The notes: a model not told the origin generated them from the sequence alone. Shown: positions 24,503 to 33,220, numbered from the stretch's first letter. The stretch: DNA of 50,320 nucleotides from Desulfobacteraceae bacterium (GCA_003599575.1 QZKV01000121.1:1-50320), one strand, 5' to 3'. Program-made: numbers and translations.

Positions 24503-25078
24503 GTGACATCACTGAAAGGAACGCAAACCGCAAAAAATCTTTTGATTTCGTTTGCAGGGGAATCGCAGGCGCGCAACCGTTACACCTATTTTGCAGGCAA
24601 GGCCCGCAAAGAAGGTTTTGTCCAGATCGCCGACATTTTCGAGGAGACCGCGAATCAGGAGAAGGAGCACGCCAAACGATTTTTCAATTTCCTCGAAGGC
24701 GGAGACATTGAGATCGTGGGGGCTTTTCCGGCCGGCTCGGTCGGCAGCACGCTGGAAAACCTCAAAGCGGCCGCCGATGGCGAACGCCACGAACACATCG
24801 AGGTGTATCCCGGCTTTGCCGGAATCGCCCGGCAGGAAGGATTCGGTGCCATCGCCATGGTCTGGGAAGCGATTGCGGTCGCCGAAAACCAGCATGAGAA
24901 ACGCTATCGCGCGCTGGCCGCCAATATCGCCGCCGGCCAGGTATTCAAGCGCAGTGAACCGGTGGTATGGCGCTGCCGCAATTGCGGTTACCTGCACGAG
25001 GGCCTGGAAGCGGCCTTGGCGTGCCCGGCCTGCGCCCATCCCCAGGCTCATTTCGAATTGCTGGGCGAGAACTGGTAG
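24503..25078 (+). CDS. rbr: Rubrerythrin
   Basis: A 191-residue rubrerythrin: a ferritin-like diiron domain (about 1-145) with SFAGESQARNRY, EETANQEKEHAKRFF, and AIAVAENQHEKRY as the iron-ligand helices, and a C-terminal rubredoxin domain with CRNCGY and CPACAHP. It reduces hydrogen peroxide to water with electrons from rubredoxin/NADH in the cytoplasm. The start is GTG after AAGGAGG. It heads a run of oxygen-defence genes: desulfoferrodoxin 65 bases downstream and a rubredoxin-like protein after that. Confidence 0.95.
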   Translation: MTSLKGTQTAKNLLISFAGESQARNRYTYFAGKARKEGFVQIADIFEETANQEKEHAKRFFNFLEGGDIEIVGAFPAGSVGSTLENLKAAADGERHEHIEVYPGFAGIARQEGFGAIAMVWEAIAVAENQHEKRYRALAANIAAGQVFKRSEPVVWRCRNCGYLHEGLEAALACPACAHPQAHFELLGENW

Positions 25079-25143
25079 ATTTGCAGCCCCCTTTTGGGCG
25101 GGCTGTTACCATCACTTACTTCTTATAATTAGGAGGAAATCAC

Positions 25144-25521
25144 ATGACCCAGAATTTGGAAGTATATAAATGCGGTTTGTGCGGAAACATCGTCGAAGTA
25201 CTGCATGCCGCTCCGGGACAGCTGGTATGCTGCGGCCAGCCCATGACCTGCCTTAAAGTAAACACGGTGGATGCGGCCAAGGAAAAGCACGTGCCGGTGA
25301 TCCAAGAAATCGAGGGTGGTGTCAAGGTCAGTGTCGGTAGTGTGGGCCACCCCATGGAAGAAAAACATTATATCGAATGGATCGAAATTATTGCCGACGG
25401 GAAATCCTACCGTCAGTTTCTCAAGCCGGGGCAATTGCCCGAAGCAACGTTCATGGTCGATGCCGCCAAAATCACCGCCAGGGAGTACTGCAACCTGCAC
25501 GGTCATTGGATGACCGCATAG
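25144..25521 (+). CDS. dfx: Desulfoferrodoxin (2Fe superoxide reductase)
   Basis: A 125-residue desulfoferrodoxin with every ligand at its classical position. The desulforedoxin-type centre I is Cys10, Cys13, Cys29 and Cys30; the catalytic square-pyramidal centre II is His49, His69, His75, Cys116 and His119, with Glu47 and Lys48 at the substrate side. It reduces superoxide to hydrogen peroxide without making oxygen, and rubrerythrin next door can remove the peroxide. Start after TTAGGAGG. Electrons usually come from rubredoxin, two of which are encoded nearby. Confidence 0.97.
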   Translation: MTQNLEVYKCGLCGNIVEVLHAAPGQLVCCGQPMTCLKVNTVDAAKEKHVPVIQEIEGGVKVSVGSVGHPMEEKHYIEWIEIIADGKSYRQFLKPGQLPEATFMVDAAKITAREYCNLHGHWMTA

Positions 25522-25552
25522 AGGGACAGGTCTATTTTTCTTTTGCCCGGAG

Positions 25553-25589
25553 CCGGAGGGTGCCGCAGCCTGCTCCGTGCCCCCTCCGG
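25553..25589. other. Intergenic hairpin between dfx and the rubredoxin-like gene
   Basis: CCGGAGGG (25553-25560) pairs with CCCTCCGG (25582-25589). The loop is 21 bases and no T tract follows, so an RNA-stability or processing element is more likely than a terminator. Confidence 0.35.
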
Positions 25590-25624
25590 CGGACAATGTT
25601 TGATCAAAAAAAAGAGGTGATCGT

Positions 25625-25780
25625 ATGACCAAGTGGAAGTGTTCCCATTGCGGGTATGAATTGGAAGCGGTCCAACCGCCGGAGCGATGTCCGTCCTGCA
25701 AGCAGCCGTGCGAATTTCTGGACAACACCTGCTACACGCCCGATTGCCAGTCCGGCGGCAAAGATCCGCGGATCAAATAG
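25625..25780 (+). CDS. Small rubredoxin-like zinc-ribbon protein
   Basis: A 51-residue protein starting MTKWKCSHCGYELEAVQPPE, with a second knuckle CPSCKQPCEF and two further cysteines in CYTPDCQ. The CxxC...CxxC pairs give a rubredoxin-type metal site; the extra cysteines and the short loop separate it from classical rubredoxin. Similar tiny proteins in anaerobes sit beside rubrerythrin and desulfoferrodoxin, where they probably pass electrons. The start follows AAAGAGGTGATC. It has the same strand and likely the same transcript as dfx. Confidence 0.8.
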   Translation: MTKWKCSHCGYELEAVQPPERCPSCKQPCEFLDNTCYTPDCQSGGKDPRIK

Positions 25781-25885
25781 CAGTTCACGATCAACCTCCA
25801 GATCATGAATTGGGTGAATTGTGCAAACGAGTGTCATTCCGTTGCATGAGGGGTGCCGCTCACAACTGATTCCGGGAGGATGCCG

Positions 25886-27226
25886 ATGGACCCAGTTTTT
25901 TTGTCGCGATTGCAATTTGCCGTCGCAACGATGTTTCATTTTTTGTTTGTGCCGCTGACGCTCGGACTCTCCATTCTGGTGGCCTATATGGAGACGCGCT
26001 ACGCGCGCAGCGGCGATGAAACCTATCTGCGCATGACCAAATTTTGGGGGAAGCTTTTCCTGATCAACTTCGCCCTTGGCGTGGTGACCGGGATCACCCT
26101 TGAATTTCAGTTCGGCACCAACTGGTCGCGCTATTCGTCTTTTGTGGGGGATATTTTCGGTTCACTGCTCGCCATCGAGGCGAGTGTGGCTTTTTTCCTC
26201 GAGTCCACGCTGATCGGGGTGTGGATCTTCGGTTGGAAAAAACTCTCGCGCAAGGCCCACGCCGCGGTCATGTGGCTGGTGGCCGGGGCCGGAAACCTGT
26301 CGGCCTTGTGGATCCTGATCGCCAACGGCTGGATGCAGCAGCCGGTCGGTTATGTCCTGCGCAACGGCCGGGCCGAGCTCAACGATTTCGGAGCCGTTGT
26401 GTTCAACAAGTTCGCTATTCTGGAATTTTTGCACACCGTGCCGGCGGCTTTCATTCTGAGCAGTTTTTTTGTGATGGGTATCAGCGCGTACCATTTGCTC
26501 AAAAAGCAACACATCGATTTTTTTACGCGCTCTTTTCGCATCGCACTGGTTTTGGGCCTCATCTCATCCGTCTGGGTGGTGATCGAAGGCGATCGGCATG
26601 CGGTCCATGTCACCCAGGTCCAACCCACCAAGCTGGCCGCCATGGAAGCGCACTGGGAAACCACCCGCCAGGCCCCGATCGTCCTGTTTGCCGTTCCCGA
26701 TGAAGAAAACGAGCGCAACCGATTCGAATTCGGCCGTCTGCCCGCGGCGCTCAGCTTCCTGGGCTATCACGATGTCAATGCCGAAGTGCGCGGTTTGAAA
26801 GCGTTCGCGCCCGAGGACCGGCCGCCGGTACTGCTGACGTTTATCTCGTTTCGGATCATGGTGGTCCTGGGAACGCTGTTTCCCCTGTTGACGCTGCTGG
26901 GCTGGTTTCTGCGGCGCCGTTTGGTCGAAAACCGCTGGTATCTCATCAGCATGGTGGCCGCGATCCCTTTGCCCTACATCGCGATCCAAGCCGGTTGGGT
27001 GCTGGCCGAAGTTGGGCGCCAACCCTGGATTGTGTACGGTCTGATGCGAACCGCGGAAGCGGCCTCACCGGTGACCGGGGGACAGGTGATCTCCTCTTTG
27101 ATCGCTTTTATTCTCGTGTACGGCATTCTTGGGCTGCTGGGTTTTTACCTGATTGCCCATCACGCCCTCAAAGGGCCGCTGACAGCACTGCCGGACCAGC
27201 GCGAAACCGTGCGGATGGGGCAATAG
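25886..27226 (+). CDS. cydA: Cytochrome bd oxidase subunit I
   Basis: 446 residues, nine predicted membrane segments. The haem-ligand His18 in TMFHFLFVPLTLG equals E. coli His19; IEASVAFFLESTLIG carries the paired Glu of the haem b595/proton path; FLHTVPAAFILSSFFVMG includes the second His; GRQPWIVYGLMRT is the family's C-terminal signature. The periplasmic Q loop is short compared with the 522-residue E. coli protein, as in the Bacillus-type enzymes. It oxidises quinol and reduces oxygen in the membrane, here probably for oxygen removal in an anaerobe. The 25886 ATG has GGGAGG at good spacing; an ATG at 25880 directly abuts it. Confidence 0.95.
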   Translation: MDPVFLSRLQFAVATMFHFLFVPLTLGLSILVAYMETRYARSGDETYLRMTKFWGKLFLINFALGVVTGITLEFQFGTNWSRYSSFVGDIFGSLLAIEASVAFFLESTLIGVWIFGWKKLSRKAHAAVMWLVAGAGNLSALWILIANGWMQQPVGYVLRNGRAELNDFGAVVFNKFAILEFLHTVPAAFILSSFFVMGISAYHLLKKQHIDFFTRSFRIALVLGLISSVWVVIEGDRHAVHVTQVQPTKLAAMEAHWETTRQAPIVLFAVPDEENERNRFEFGRLPAALSFLGYHDVNAEVRGLKAFAPEDRPPVLLTFISFRIMVVLGTLFPLLTLLGWFLRRRLVENRWYLISMVAAIPLPYIAIQAGWVLAEVGRQPWIVYGLMRTAEAASPVTGGQVISSLIAFILVYGILGLLGFYLIAHHALKGPLTALPDQRETVRMGQ

Positions 27227-27389
27227 TTCAGGGGATTTCTTTCCGCACGCAGTCCGCAAAGCACCAAGAACAATTCGGGGTCGGGCTCCGTAAAGAGATG
27301 AACGGCCGAGCACCACCGATTTCCCCGAACATGCATTCAACCTTTGTGTCTGCGTGTCTTTGTGCGCACATCAATAAACGGGGGACAGC
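27227..27389. other. Short intergenic spacer with repeat fragment
   Basis: Between cydA and cydB. GGGTCGGGCTCCGT (27278-27291) and CCCGAACATGC (27324-27334) repeat elements seen at 20326-20372. Nothing else recognised. Confidence 0.35.
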
Positions 27390-28418
27390 ATGCTATTACA
27401 ATCAACATGGTTTTTTCTTTGGGGTTTGTTGTGGGCCGTTTTTTTTATCACCGACGGCTTTGATTTCGGTATCGGCACGCTTTATCCCTTCATGGGCAAA
27501 AGCGAGCAGGACAAACGCATGATGATCAATGCCATGGGACCGCTGTGGGATGGCAACCAGGTATGGCTGCTGACCGCTGGCGGGGTGACCTTTGCCGCCT
27601 TTCCGCTGGTCTATGCGGTGATGTTTTCTGCCTTGTATACGCCCTTGATGTTGATTTTATTCGCTCTGATCTTGCGCGGGGTTTCTTTTGAATTTCGAGG
27701 CAAAGTGGAGCATCCCGCCTGGCGCAGGCTGTGGGATGCGTGCATTTTCATCGGCAGCGTCACCCCGGCGCTGCTGTTCGGAGTGGCTTTCGCCAATATT
27801 TTCCAAGGTCTGCCGCTGGATCAGAAATACATGTTTCAGGGCAATTTGCTGACCCTGCTCAATCCTTACGGCTTGTTGGGCGGTATCCTGTTTGTGCTGT
27901 TTTTCCTGGTGCACGGGGCCTTGTGGCTGGCCATCCGGACCGGGGAAGGACTGCATGCGCGGGCGGTCAGAACAGCCAATGTCCTGTGGGTGCCGCTGGT
28001 GCTGGCGGCGGTGATTTTTCTGATCTACAGTGCCGCCGCCACCGCTCTCTATGACAACTATCTGGCCCGGCCCTATCTGTTCGGGGTGATTCTTGTGGCC
28101 GTGGCCGGTCTGCTGGGGATCAAAATCTTTCTGGTCAGAAATGCCTTTTTCAAGGCGTGGGTTGCGTCGGCGCTGGCCATTGCGGGGGCTACTTTTTTTG
28201 GTATCGTGGGCCTGTTTCCCCAAATGCTCGTCTCCAGTCTCGATGCAGACTACAGCCTAACGGCCCTGAATGCCTCTTCCAGCCCATTGACTTTGAAAAT
28301 CATGCTGGCGGTGGTGTTATTGTTCATCCCGGTGGTATTGGTCTATCAGGTATGGGCTTACCACTTGTTTCACACCAAATTGGCCCGTGAGGATCTGGAA
28401 TTGGAGGGGGCGTATTAG
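27390..28418 (+). CDS. cydB: Cytochrome bd oxidase subunit II
   Basis: 342 residues, eight predicted membrane segments. The N terminus has the family's DGFDFGIGTLYPF, then MGPLWDGNQVWLLTAGG and FPLVYAVMFSALYTPLMLIL, typical of CydB. It forms the heterodimer with CydA. The ATG at 27390 follows CGGGGGACAGC. The 163-base spacer to cydA is unusually long for this pair and carries a dispersed repeat fragment, but both genes are complete. No cydX-like short frame is evident downstream. Confidence 0.95.
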   Translation: MLLQSTWFFLWGLLWAVFFITDGFDFGIGTLYPFMGKSEQDKRMMINAMGPLWDGNQVWLLTAGGVTFAAFPLVYAVMFSALYTPLMLILFALILRGVSFEFRGKVEHPAWRRLWDACIFIGSVTPALLFGVAFANIFQGLPLDQKYMFQGNLLTLLNPYGLLGGILFVLFFLVHGALWLAIRTGEGLHARAVRTANVLWVPLVLAAVIFLIYSAAATALYDNYLARPYLFGVILVAVAGLLGIKIFLVRNAFFKAWVASALAIAGATFFGIVGLFPQMLVSSLDADYSLTALNASSSPLTLKIMLAVVLLFIPVVLVYQVWAYHLFHTKLAREDLELEGAY

Positions 28419-28532
28419 GGCCGGTCGGCCGATGTCGCCTTTTACCTGCCGGCAGTTGATACCTAAGGTGAAAGATGCTAGAAGAAATGGCCGGCCGGTG
28501 GCGGACGGCCTGAACCAATTGCGGAGAATCAG

Positions 28533-28877
28533 ATGCGCTTGACCATTTTCGCCGGTATGCTGGCGACGCTCATCCTGGCCGCCGGAGCCGTTTTTGCCCA
28601 GCTCAACCAGGGGGCCGAGCAGATGCAACTGAAAGCCGGCCTGACGGGCGATGTGCCCTTTCCACACCGTCGCCATCAAACTGTCCTGGGCGACTGCCTC
28701 GTGTGCCATTCGTTTTTCGCCCAGGAAAAGGGAAGTATTGCCAAGGCCATCGCCGATGGGCAATTGGCAACGAAACAGGTTATGGACAAGTTGTGCATTC
28801 AGTGCCACCGGGCTCAGAAGCAAACCGGCCAACAAAGCGGTCCGTTGACCTGCGCGAAGTGCCATACACGGCGATAA
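28533..28877 (+). CDS. Periplasmic triheme c-type cytochrome (c3/c7-like)
   Basis: 114 residues. Residues 1-22 form a signal peptide (hydrophobic core ATLILAAGAVFA). Three CxxCH haem sites lie at 55-59 (CLVCH), 88-92 (CIQCH) and 107-111 (CAKCH). Extra His residues around FPHRRHQ (44-48) are candidate distal ligands, suggesting bis-His low-potential haems as in cytochrome c7. It would carry electrons in the periplasm. It follows cydB by 114 bases and may be co-expressed with it, but a direct role in quinol oxidase function is not indicated. Start after TTGCGGAGAATC. Confidence 0.88.
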   Translation: MRLTIFAGMLATLILAAGAVFAQLNQGAEQMQLKAGLTGDVPFPHRRHQTVLGDCLVCHSFFAQEKGSIAKAIADGQLATKQVMDKLCIQCHRAQKQTGQQSGPLTCAKCHTRR

Positions 28878-28950
28878 AGCGCAATTTGCCGGAAAAAGGT
28901 CCAAGCCTTTAAACTGGGAAGAACAGTGTAAGAATGAGGAAATACCGATC

Positions 28951-29931
28951 ATGTTGGCGTTAGGCCTGCAGGGCAGTCCGCGCAAGAAAGGCAATACGGA
29001 CCTGCTGCTGTCCATGTTCATGGATGCGTTGGCTCAAATGGGCGTGGACACGCTTTCCGTGGATGTATGCCGGCGCAAGATCGAACCCTGCGCCGAATAC
29101 ACGGTCTGTGAAAAGAAGGGCTTCTGCCCCATTGACGATGACATGCACCGCGACATCTACGGCCTTTTGCGCCGGGCCGACCTCATCGTGCTCGCCTCGC
29201 CGGTTTTTTTCTATAGCGTGACTGCTCAGCTCAAGGCCTTGATCGATCGCTGCCAGACGCTTTGGGCACGCAAATATGTGCTCAAGCTGAACGATCCGGG
29301 ATATCGCTCGCGGCGCGGTTTCGTTCTGTCGGTCGGGGCCACTTCCGGCAAGCAACTCTTTGACGGAATCCATTTGACGGCGAAATACTTCTTCGATGCG
29401 GTGGCCGCACAGTTTTCCGGCAGCCTGACCTACCGACGCATGGAAAGCCGCGGACAGATCACCTCGCACGCCACGGTCCGGGAGGATGTGATCCGATCGG
29501 CTCAAGCATTGGCCGAGGGATTGCTTCAAAGGCCGAAAATTATCTTCGCATGCCGTCAAAACGCCTGCCGCAGCCAGATGGCGGCCGCTTTCGCCCGGTT
29601 GTATGCAGGTGACCGGCTGGATGTGATCAGTGCGGGCAGTCAACCGGCGCAAGAGATCGATCCGCTGATGGTCGAAGTGATGCAGGAGAAAGGCATTGAT
29701 ATGGGATTTTGCGTGCCCCGGCCGCTGCAGCAGGCCATTGACCGCCACGCACCGGAAGTGCTCGTCACCATGGGCTGCGGTGAGCAATGCCCGGTAGTGC
29801 CGGGGTTGCGGCTGGATTGGGATGTGCCCGATCCGGCCGGTCAGCCGAAGGATTTTTTCCGCTCCATACGTGATGCGATCGAATTAAAGGTAAAAACCTT
29901 CACGGATGCCTACCATCCGCTTCCGGGGTGA
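28951..29931 (+). CDS. Flavodoxin-fold NAD(P)H oxidoreductase fused to arsenate-reductase-like phosphatase
   Basis: A 326-residue two-domain protein. Residues 1-190 are an NADPH-dependent FMN reductase/iron-sulfur-flavoprotein fold: FMN loop [13 protein letters not shown], a Cys-containing [20 protein letters not shown], and [20 protein letters not shown]. Residues 195-326 are a low-molecular-weight phosphatase/thioredoxin-type ArsC domain with the P-loop Cys201-x4-Cys206-Arg207-Ser, the pair Cys276/Cys280 in MGCGEQCP and the Asp-Pro acid DVPDPAGQ. The cysteine set favours arsenate reductase chemistry over phosphatase. No stop, frameshift or ribosome site interrupts the join, so the fusion is genuine in this sequence. 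It might couple flavin-derived electrons to arsenate or disulfide reduction; that is inferred. Confidence 0.85.
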   Translation: MLALGLQGSPRKKGNTDLLLSMFMDALAQMGVDTLSVDVCRRKIEPCAEYTVCEKKGFCPIDDDMHRDIYGLLRRADLIVLASPVFFYSVTAQLKALIDRCQTLWARKYVLKLNDPGYRSRRGFVLSVGATSGKQLFDGIHLTAKYFFDAVAAQFSGSLTYRRMESRGQITSHATVREDVIRSAQALAEGLLQRPKIIFACRQNACRSQMAAAFARLYAGDRLDVISAGSQPAQEIDPLMVEVMQEKGIDMGFCVPRPLQQAIDRHAPEVLVTMGCGEQCPVVPGLRLDWDVPDPAGQPKDFFRSIRDAIELKVKTFTDAYHPLPG

Positions 29932-30017
29932 ATTTCCGGTCTGCACTTCGAAAACGGTTTCCGCACGGTTGCGGATGGAAGTTGAAAACAAACAATCAAT
30001 CAAGGAGGAGGAACACG

Positions 30018-30176
30018 ATGGACCGTTATGTTTGCACGATTTGCGGGTATGTATATGACCCTGAACAGGGCGATCCGGACAATGGCGTGGAACCCGGCAC
30101 CAAATTCGAAGATTTGCCCGATGACTGGGAATGCCCGGTCTGCGGTGCATCCAAATCCGATTTTGAAAAAGAGTAA
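30018..30176 (+). CDS. Rubredoxin
   Basis: A 52-residue classical rubredoxin: [38 protein letters not shown], with the iron ligands in two CxxCG knuckles and the conserved aromatic core. Small cytoplasmic one-electron carrier, expected to feed rubrerythrin and desulfoferrodoxin encoded 5 kb upstream. The start is the ATG at 30018 after AAGGAGGAGG; the open frame begins 90 bases earlier but that part is non-homologous. Confidence 0.97.
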   Translation: MDRYVCTICGYVYDPEQGDPDNGVEPGTKFEDLPDDWECPVCGASKSDFEKE

Positions 30177-30262
30177 ACTTCACAACCATTTCGAATGCCC
30201 TTTTTGCGCCGCCGCGGAAAGGGCATTTCTTTCCAAAGATCCTCAGCTGCAGGAAACGCTGT

Positions 30263-30448
30263 ATGAAACCAAAGACAGCCGAAGGAATATGGGGTGCCGG
30301 CGGGAACGACCGGAGCAACGACCGGAGCATGGAAGATTTTCAGGCCTTCTCCACCCCCGCGGGCACCGGCTGCATCGCTTTTTCGAGCGTGCATCAAAAA
30401 ATCACCTCAATGGGCGCGCCAGCGGCCGCGCCGGCAACGTCCAGGTGA
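30263..30448 (+). CDS. Possible small hypothetical protein
   Basis: A 61-residue frame between rubredoxin and ferredoxin, same strand, ending five bases before the ferredoxin start. CAGGAAA precedes the ATG. The C-terminal half reads FSTPAGTGCIAFSSVH and ITSMGAPAAAPA. I recognise no family; composition is plausible for a real small protein but an alternative frame is also open, so this is tentative. Confidence 0.35.
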   Translation: MKPKTAEGIWGAGGNDRSNDRSMEDFQAFSTPAGTGCIAFSSVHQKITSMGAPAAAPATSR

Positions 30449-30452
30449 CGGC

Positions 30453-30668
30453 ATGAAGCGACCCTTTGTGGATTTGGGCGCCTGTACGCTTTGCATGGGC
30501 TGCGTGGAGGTCTGCCCTGAAGTTTTCAGCCAAAGCGATGTCGGATTCATCGTTGTCGCCGATCTGGATGACTACCCGCAAGCATGCGTCAACGAGGCCA
30601 TCAAGTACTGCCCGGAAGATGCCATCGGCTGGGAAGAAGCCTATGTTTGCATCCGGGTTGGAAGGTGA
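30453..30668 (+). CDS. Single [4Fe-4S] ferredoxin
   Basis: 71 residues with one cluster motif CTLCMGCVEVCPEVF (Cys-x2-Cys-x2-Cys-x3-Cys-Pro) and the late YCPEDAIGW that supplies the remaining structural Cys-Pro of Desulfovibrio-type ferredoxin I. Acidic, cytoplasmic electron carrier; candidate partner for CooS, FTR or NfnAB in this window. The ATG at 30453 has only a weak ribosome site, CCAGGTGA, possibly relying on coupling to the preceding small frame. Confidence 0.85.
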   Translation: MKRPFVDLGACTLCMGCVEVCPEVFSQSDVGFIVVADLDDYPQACVNEAIKYCPEDAIGWEEAYVCIRVGR

Positions 30669-30743
30669 CTTCCACCACGATTGAGATATGCGTTTATCTT
30701 GGGAAAGGCCTCTGATCACCATTCCAACCGCAGGGGGGCGGCC

Positions 30744-31433
30744 ATGAACTTGCGCAGGATGAAAAGGCAGGTTTCCGAACTGCTGCGGCAGGACGATCTT
30801 GACGCGGCCCTGCGCGCAATGGGCGGTTGGCCGTCGCGTCAAGTGATCAATCCGCTGTTCGGCCTTCTTTACAGTGGCGATGAACGGCTGCGCTGGCATG
30901 CGGTGACGGCCATCGGGGTCGTGACCGCACGGCTGGCCGACCAGGAACTGGAGGCGGCGCGCGTGATCATGCGGCGCTTGATGTGGAACCTCAATGACGA
31001 ATCGGGCGGCATGGGTTGGGGTTCGCCGCAGGCCATGGGCGAGATCATGGCCTGCCATGCGGCCTTGGCCGAAGAGTATGCGTCCATTCTCATCTCGTAT
31101 CTCGATCCGCAGGGCAATTTTTTGGAGCATGAAGGATTGCAGCAGAGTGTTTTGTGGGGCTTCGGCCGTCTTGCCCATGCACGCCCGGTATTGACCCAGG
31201 ACGGCGCGGTGTTTTTGCGGCCGTTCTTAAATGCATCCAACGCGCTGTTGCGCGGGCTGGCCGTCTGGGCGGCCGCTGCCGTGATCGACAGTGCGTTAAA
31301 GGATCTGATCCGGACACTTTGTTCCGATCCGGCCATGATCACCGTTTATTTCGACCGGCGCCTGATGCAGGTGACCATCGCCGATCTGGCGCAAGCGGCC
31401 ATGGCCCGCGAAATCGTTGCACGCAATCCTTGA
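30744..31433 (+). CDS. HEAT-repeat-like conserved protein (resembles the DVU0298 family)
   Basis: 229 residues made of short helical repeats, consistent with HEAT/PBS-lyase-like folding: LRWHAVTAIGVVTARL, LLRGLAVWAAAAVIDSAL. The central WNLNDESGGMGWGSPQAMGE is a conspicuous Gly/Trp motif that I associate with the DVU0298-type proteins of sulfate reducers (from memory). No enzymatic motif. The ATG at 30744 after AGGGGGG is chosen because homologous sequence begins there. It follows ferredoxin on the same strand; function unknown. Confidence 0.65.
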   Translation: MNLRRMKRQVSELLRQDDLDAALRAMGGWPSRQVINPLFGLLYSGDERLRWHAVTAIGVVTARLADQELEAARVIMRRLMWNLNDESGGMGWGSPQAMGEIMACHAALAEEYASILISYLDPQGNFLEHEGLQQSVLWGFGRLAHARPVLTQDGAVFLRPFLNASNALLRGLAVWAAAAVIDSALKDLIRTLCSDPAMITVYFDRRLMQVTIADLAQAAMAREIVARNP

Positions 31434-31729
31434 GACCCGCCATTGGTCCCGCCGAAAGGGACTTGAGATCCAATCCCTTCAACCGGGGAGCACATGACCG
31501 CAGGCCTGACTTCCCGGCCGGACACCCCTGAAAAACAAATCATGTCAAGCCTCTTTGCATTTATCGCCCTTGCATTATCTTTTAGCCGGTCGCGTCAGCC
31601 TGACAGGCGCCTGTCTCCACCGGACGATTCGGTTTGGGCATGGTTTCGCTGACAGCAGGGGAGGAGACCGGCTGCCTGCTTTCGAGCGCGCGGACTGCTG
31701 AGTTCATCAACCTAATGAGAAGGTGAAAT

Positions 31730-32047
31730 ATGGCCAAGGACAAAAAAGGTGCTCCCAAAGCGTCCAAAATCGTGGGTTTCGTGGAGGAAGTGGACCTTGA
31801 AGATGGCGACATCGGGCTTCGGATCGTAGGGGACGAATACACTTACCAGGTGGATATGGACCGAGAAGGCCGAAAACTGCTCGACTATATCGATGAAGAG
31901 ATTGAAGCAAGCGGTATCGTGTCCAATCTTCACGGGGTGCGTGAAATCAAAATTACACGCTTTCGCTTGATTGATGGGTATGACGAGGATAAGGACTATG
32001 AGGAGGACTATGACGAGGATTTCCTGGATGATCGCTATGAGGATTGA
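31730..32047 (+). CDS. Small hypothetical protein with acidic C-terminal tail
   Basis: 105 residues. A basic start (MAKDKKGAPKASK) leads into a compact segment with GFVEEVDLEDGDIGLRIVGD and ends in a tail of about 22 residues that is almost all Asp, Glu and Tyr. No signal or membrane segment. The acidic tail suggests a protein or metal contact, but I recognise no family. Start after GAGAAGGTGAAAT. It stands alone; the 296 bases upstream hold nothing I recognise. Confidence 0.6.
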   Translation: MAKDKKGAPKASKIVGFVEEVDLEDGDIGLRIVGDEYTYQVDMDREGRKLLDYIDEEIEASGIVSNLHGVREIKITRFRLIDGYDEDKDYEEDYDEDFLDDRYED

Positions 32048-32120
32048 TCTGCCTTGCGCATTCCAATAGGCAACCGTTTCGTCCCGGGGGCGGGAAAGAT
32101 TTTTAATATACGAAATCGGC

Positions 32121-32178
32121 GTAGGTTGGGTTGAAGGCGGGACCCGGGCATGCACATGGCGGGTGCAACCCAACCTAC
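32121..32178. repeat. REP-like inverted repeat with GTAGGTTGGGTTG arms
   Basis: GTAGGTTGGGTTG (32121-32133) and CAACCCAACCTAC (32166-32178) are exact reverse complements separated by 32 bases. Arms of this sequence are familiar from dispersed palindromic repeats of many bacteria. Related arms occur at 49847-49919 and a half at 46188-46196. Confidence 0.75.
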
Positions 32179-32243
32179 CACAGTCCCACCGAATCACTCT
32201 CCTCAGCACGGATCATCGTAGATCCGGAACAGAATCCTGCAAA

Positions 32244-33020
32244 TCATATTCCGAAAAGCCGGCGCGTGTTGGCCCAGGTTGCCTGTGCAATGGTTTCCGG
32301 GGGTTCCTGTCTGACTTCGGCCAGTTTGAACAGGACCGTGCGGACAAACGCCGGTTCATTGCGGCGAAATTTGTTGCGTTCGGGCGTGGGGGTCAGGTAG
32401 GGCGCATCCGTTTCGACCAACAACCGTTCCGCCGGAATGCGCCGCGCCATTTCGCGCAGCGTTTTGCCGCGCGTTTGAATCGTCAAAATCCCCGTGATGC
32501 CGATATATAATCCCATCTCCAGGTAAGCATCCAATTCCGCGTCATTGCCCGAAAAGCAGTGCACCACCCCCTTTGACCGGGTTCCCCAATGGATTTTGAG
32601 GATCTCAAGGAACCGGCCCTGACTGTCCCTTTCATGAAAGATCATGGGCAGATTCAATGTGCCGCCCATCTCCAGTTGGCGGGCAAAACAGATCTCCTGG
32701 TTCCGCCGTGGCGAGTACATGCGATTAAAATCGAGTCCGGTCTCCCCCCAGGCTTTTACTTTGAAATCATTGGCCAGGCGACTCAATTCGGCCAGGAGGG
32801 ATTCCTCACAACTTTTGGCATCATGGGGATGAAGGCCCACAGCGGCATAGAGGCCTTCATGGGCATGAGCTATGGCAACCGCCCTTCTGGAACTTTCCAA
32901 ATCGATACCCACCACCATGATGGCCTGAACATCGGCTTGGCGTGCACGCTGCACCACGCTTTCCAAATCCCGGTCGTAGCAATGATCGTCCAAATGGCAA
33001 TGGCTGTCGAAAATTTGCAT
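32244..33020 (-). CDS. TatD-family metal-dependent hydrolase
   Basis: 258 residues starting MQIFDSHCHLDDHCYDRD with the HxH metal motif, then YAAVGLHPHDA, KAWGETGLDFNR, LPMIFHERDS, VVHCFSGN and LLVETDAPYLTP, the full set of TatD metal ligands and the final Asp. The family includes 3'-5' DNA/RNA exonucleases. The ATG at 33020 follows GAGGGAAGG; the longer frame upstream is not homologous. It is divergent from nfnA, 200 bases apart. Confidence 0.92.
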   Translation of the reverse strand: MQIFDSHCHLDDHCYDRDLESVVQRARQADVQAIMVVGIDLESSRRAVAIAHAHEGLYAAVGLHPHDAKSCEESLLAELSRLANDFKVKAWGETGLDFNRMYSPRRNQEICFARQLEMGGTLNLPMIFHERDSQGRFLEILKIHWGTRSKGVVHCFSGNDAELDAYLEMGLYIGITGILTIQTRGKTLREMARRIPAERLLVETDAPYLTPTPERNKFRRNEPAFVRTVLFKLAEVRQEPPETIAQATWANTRRLFGI

Positions 33021-33220
33021 AAAGAACCTTCCCTCATTCACAGATATGCGCGGATAACACCGAAGCGCATCTGAATCAAGCATTGTACCATTGTTGCAGG
33101 CGTGCATGGGATTGCGGGAGCTGCACAAAAATTAGGCTTCCGCCGCCCCGGCCCTTCCTTTTTCCGATCAAACGCGTTATGCAAATAGTTCGCATGAGAC
33201 ATTTTTCTTTGGGGGGATGT

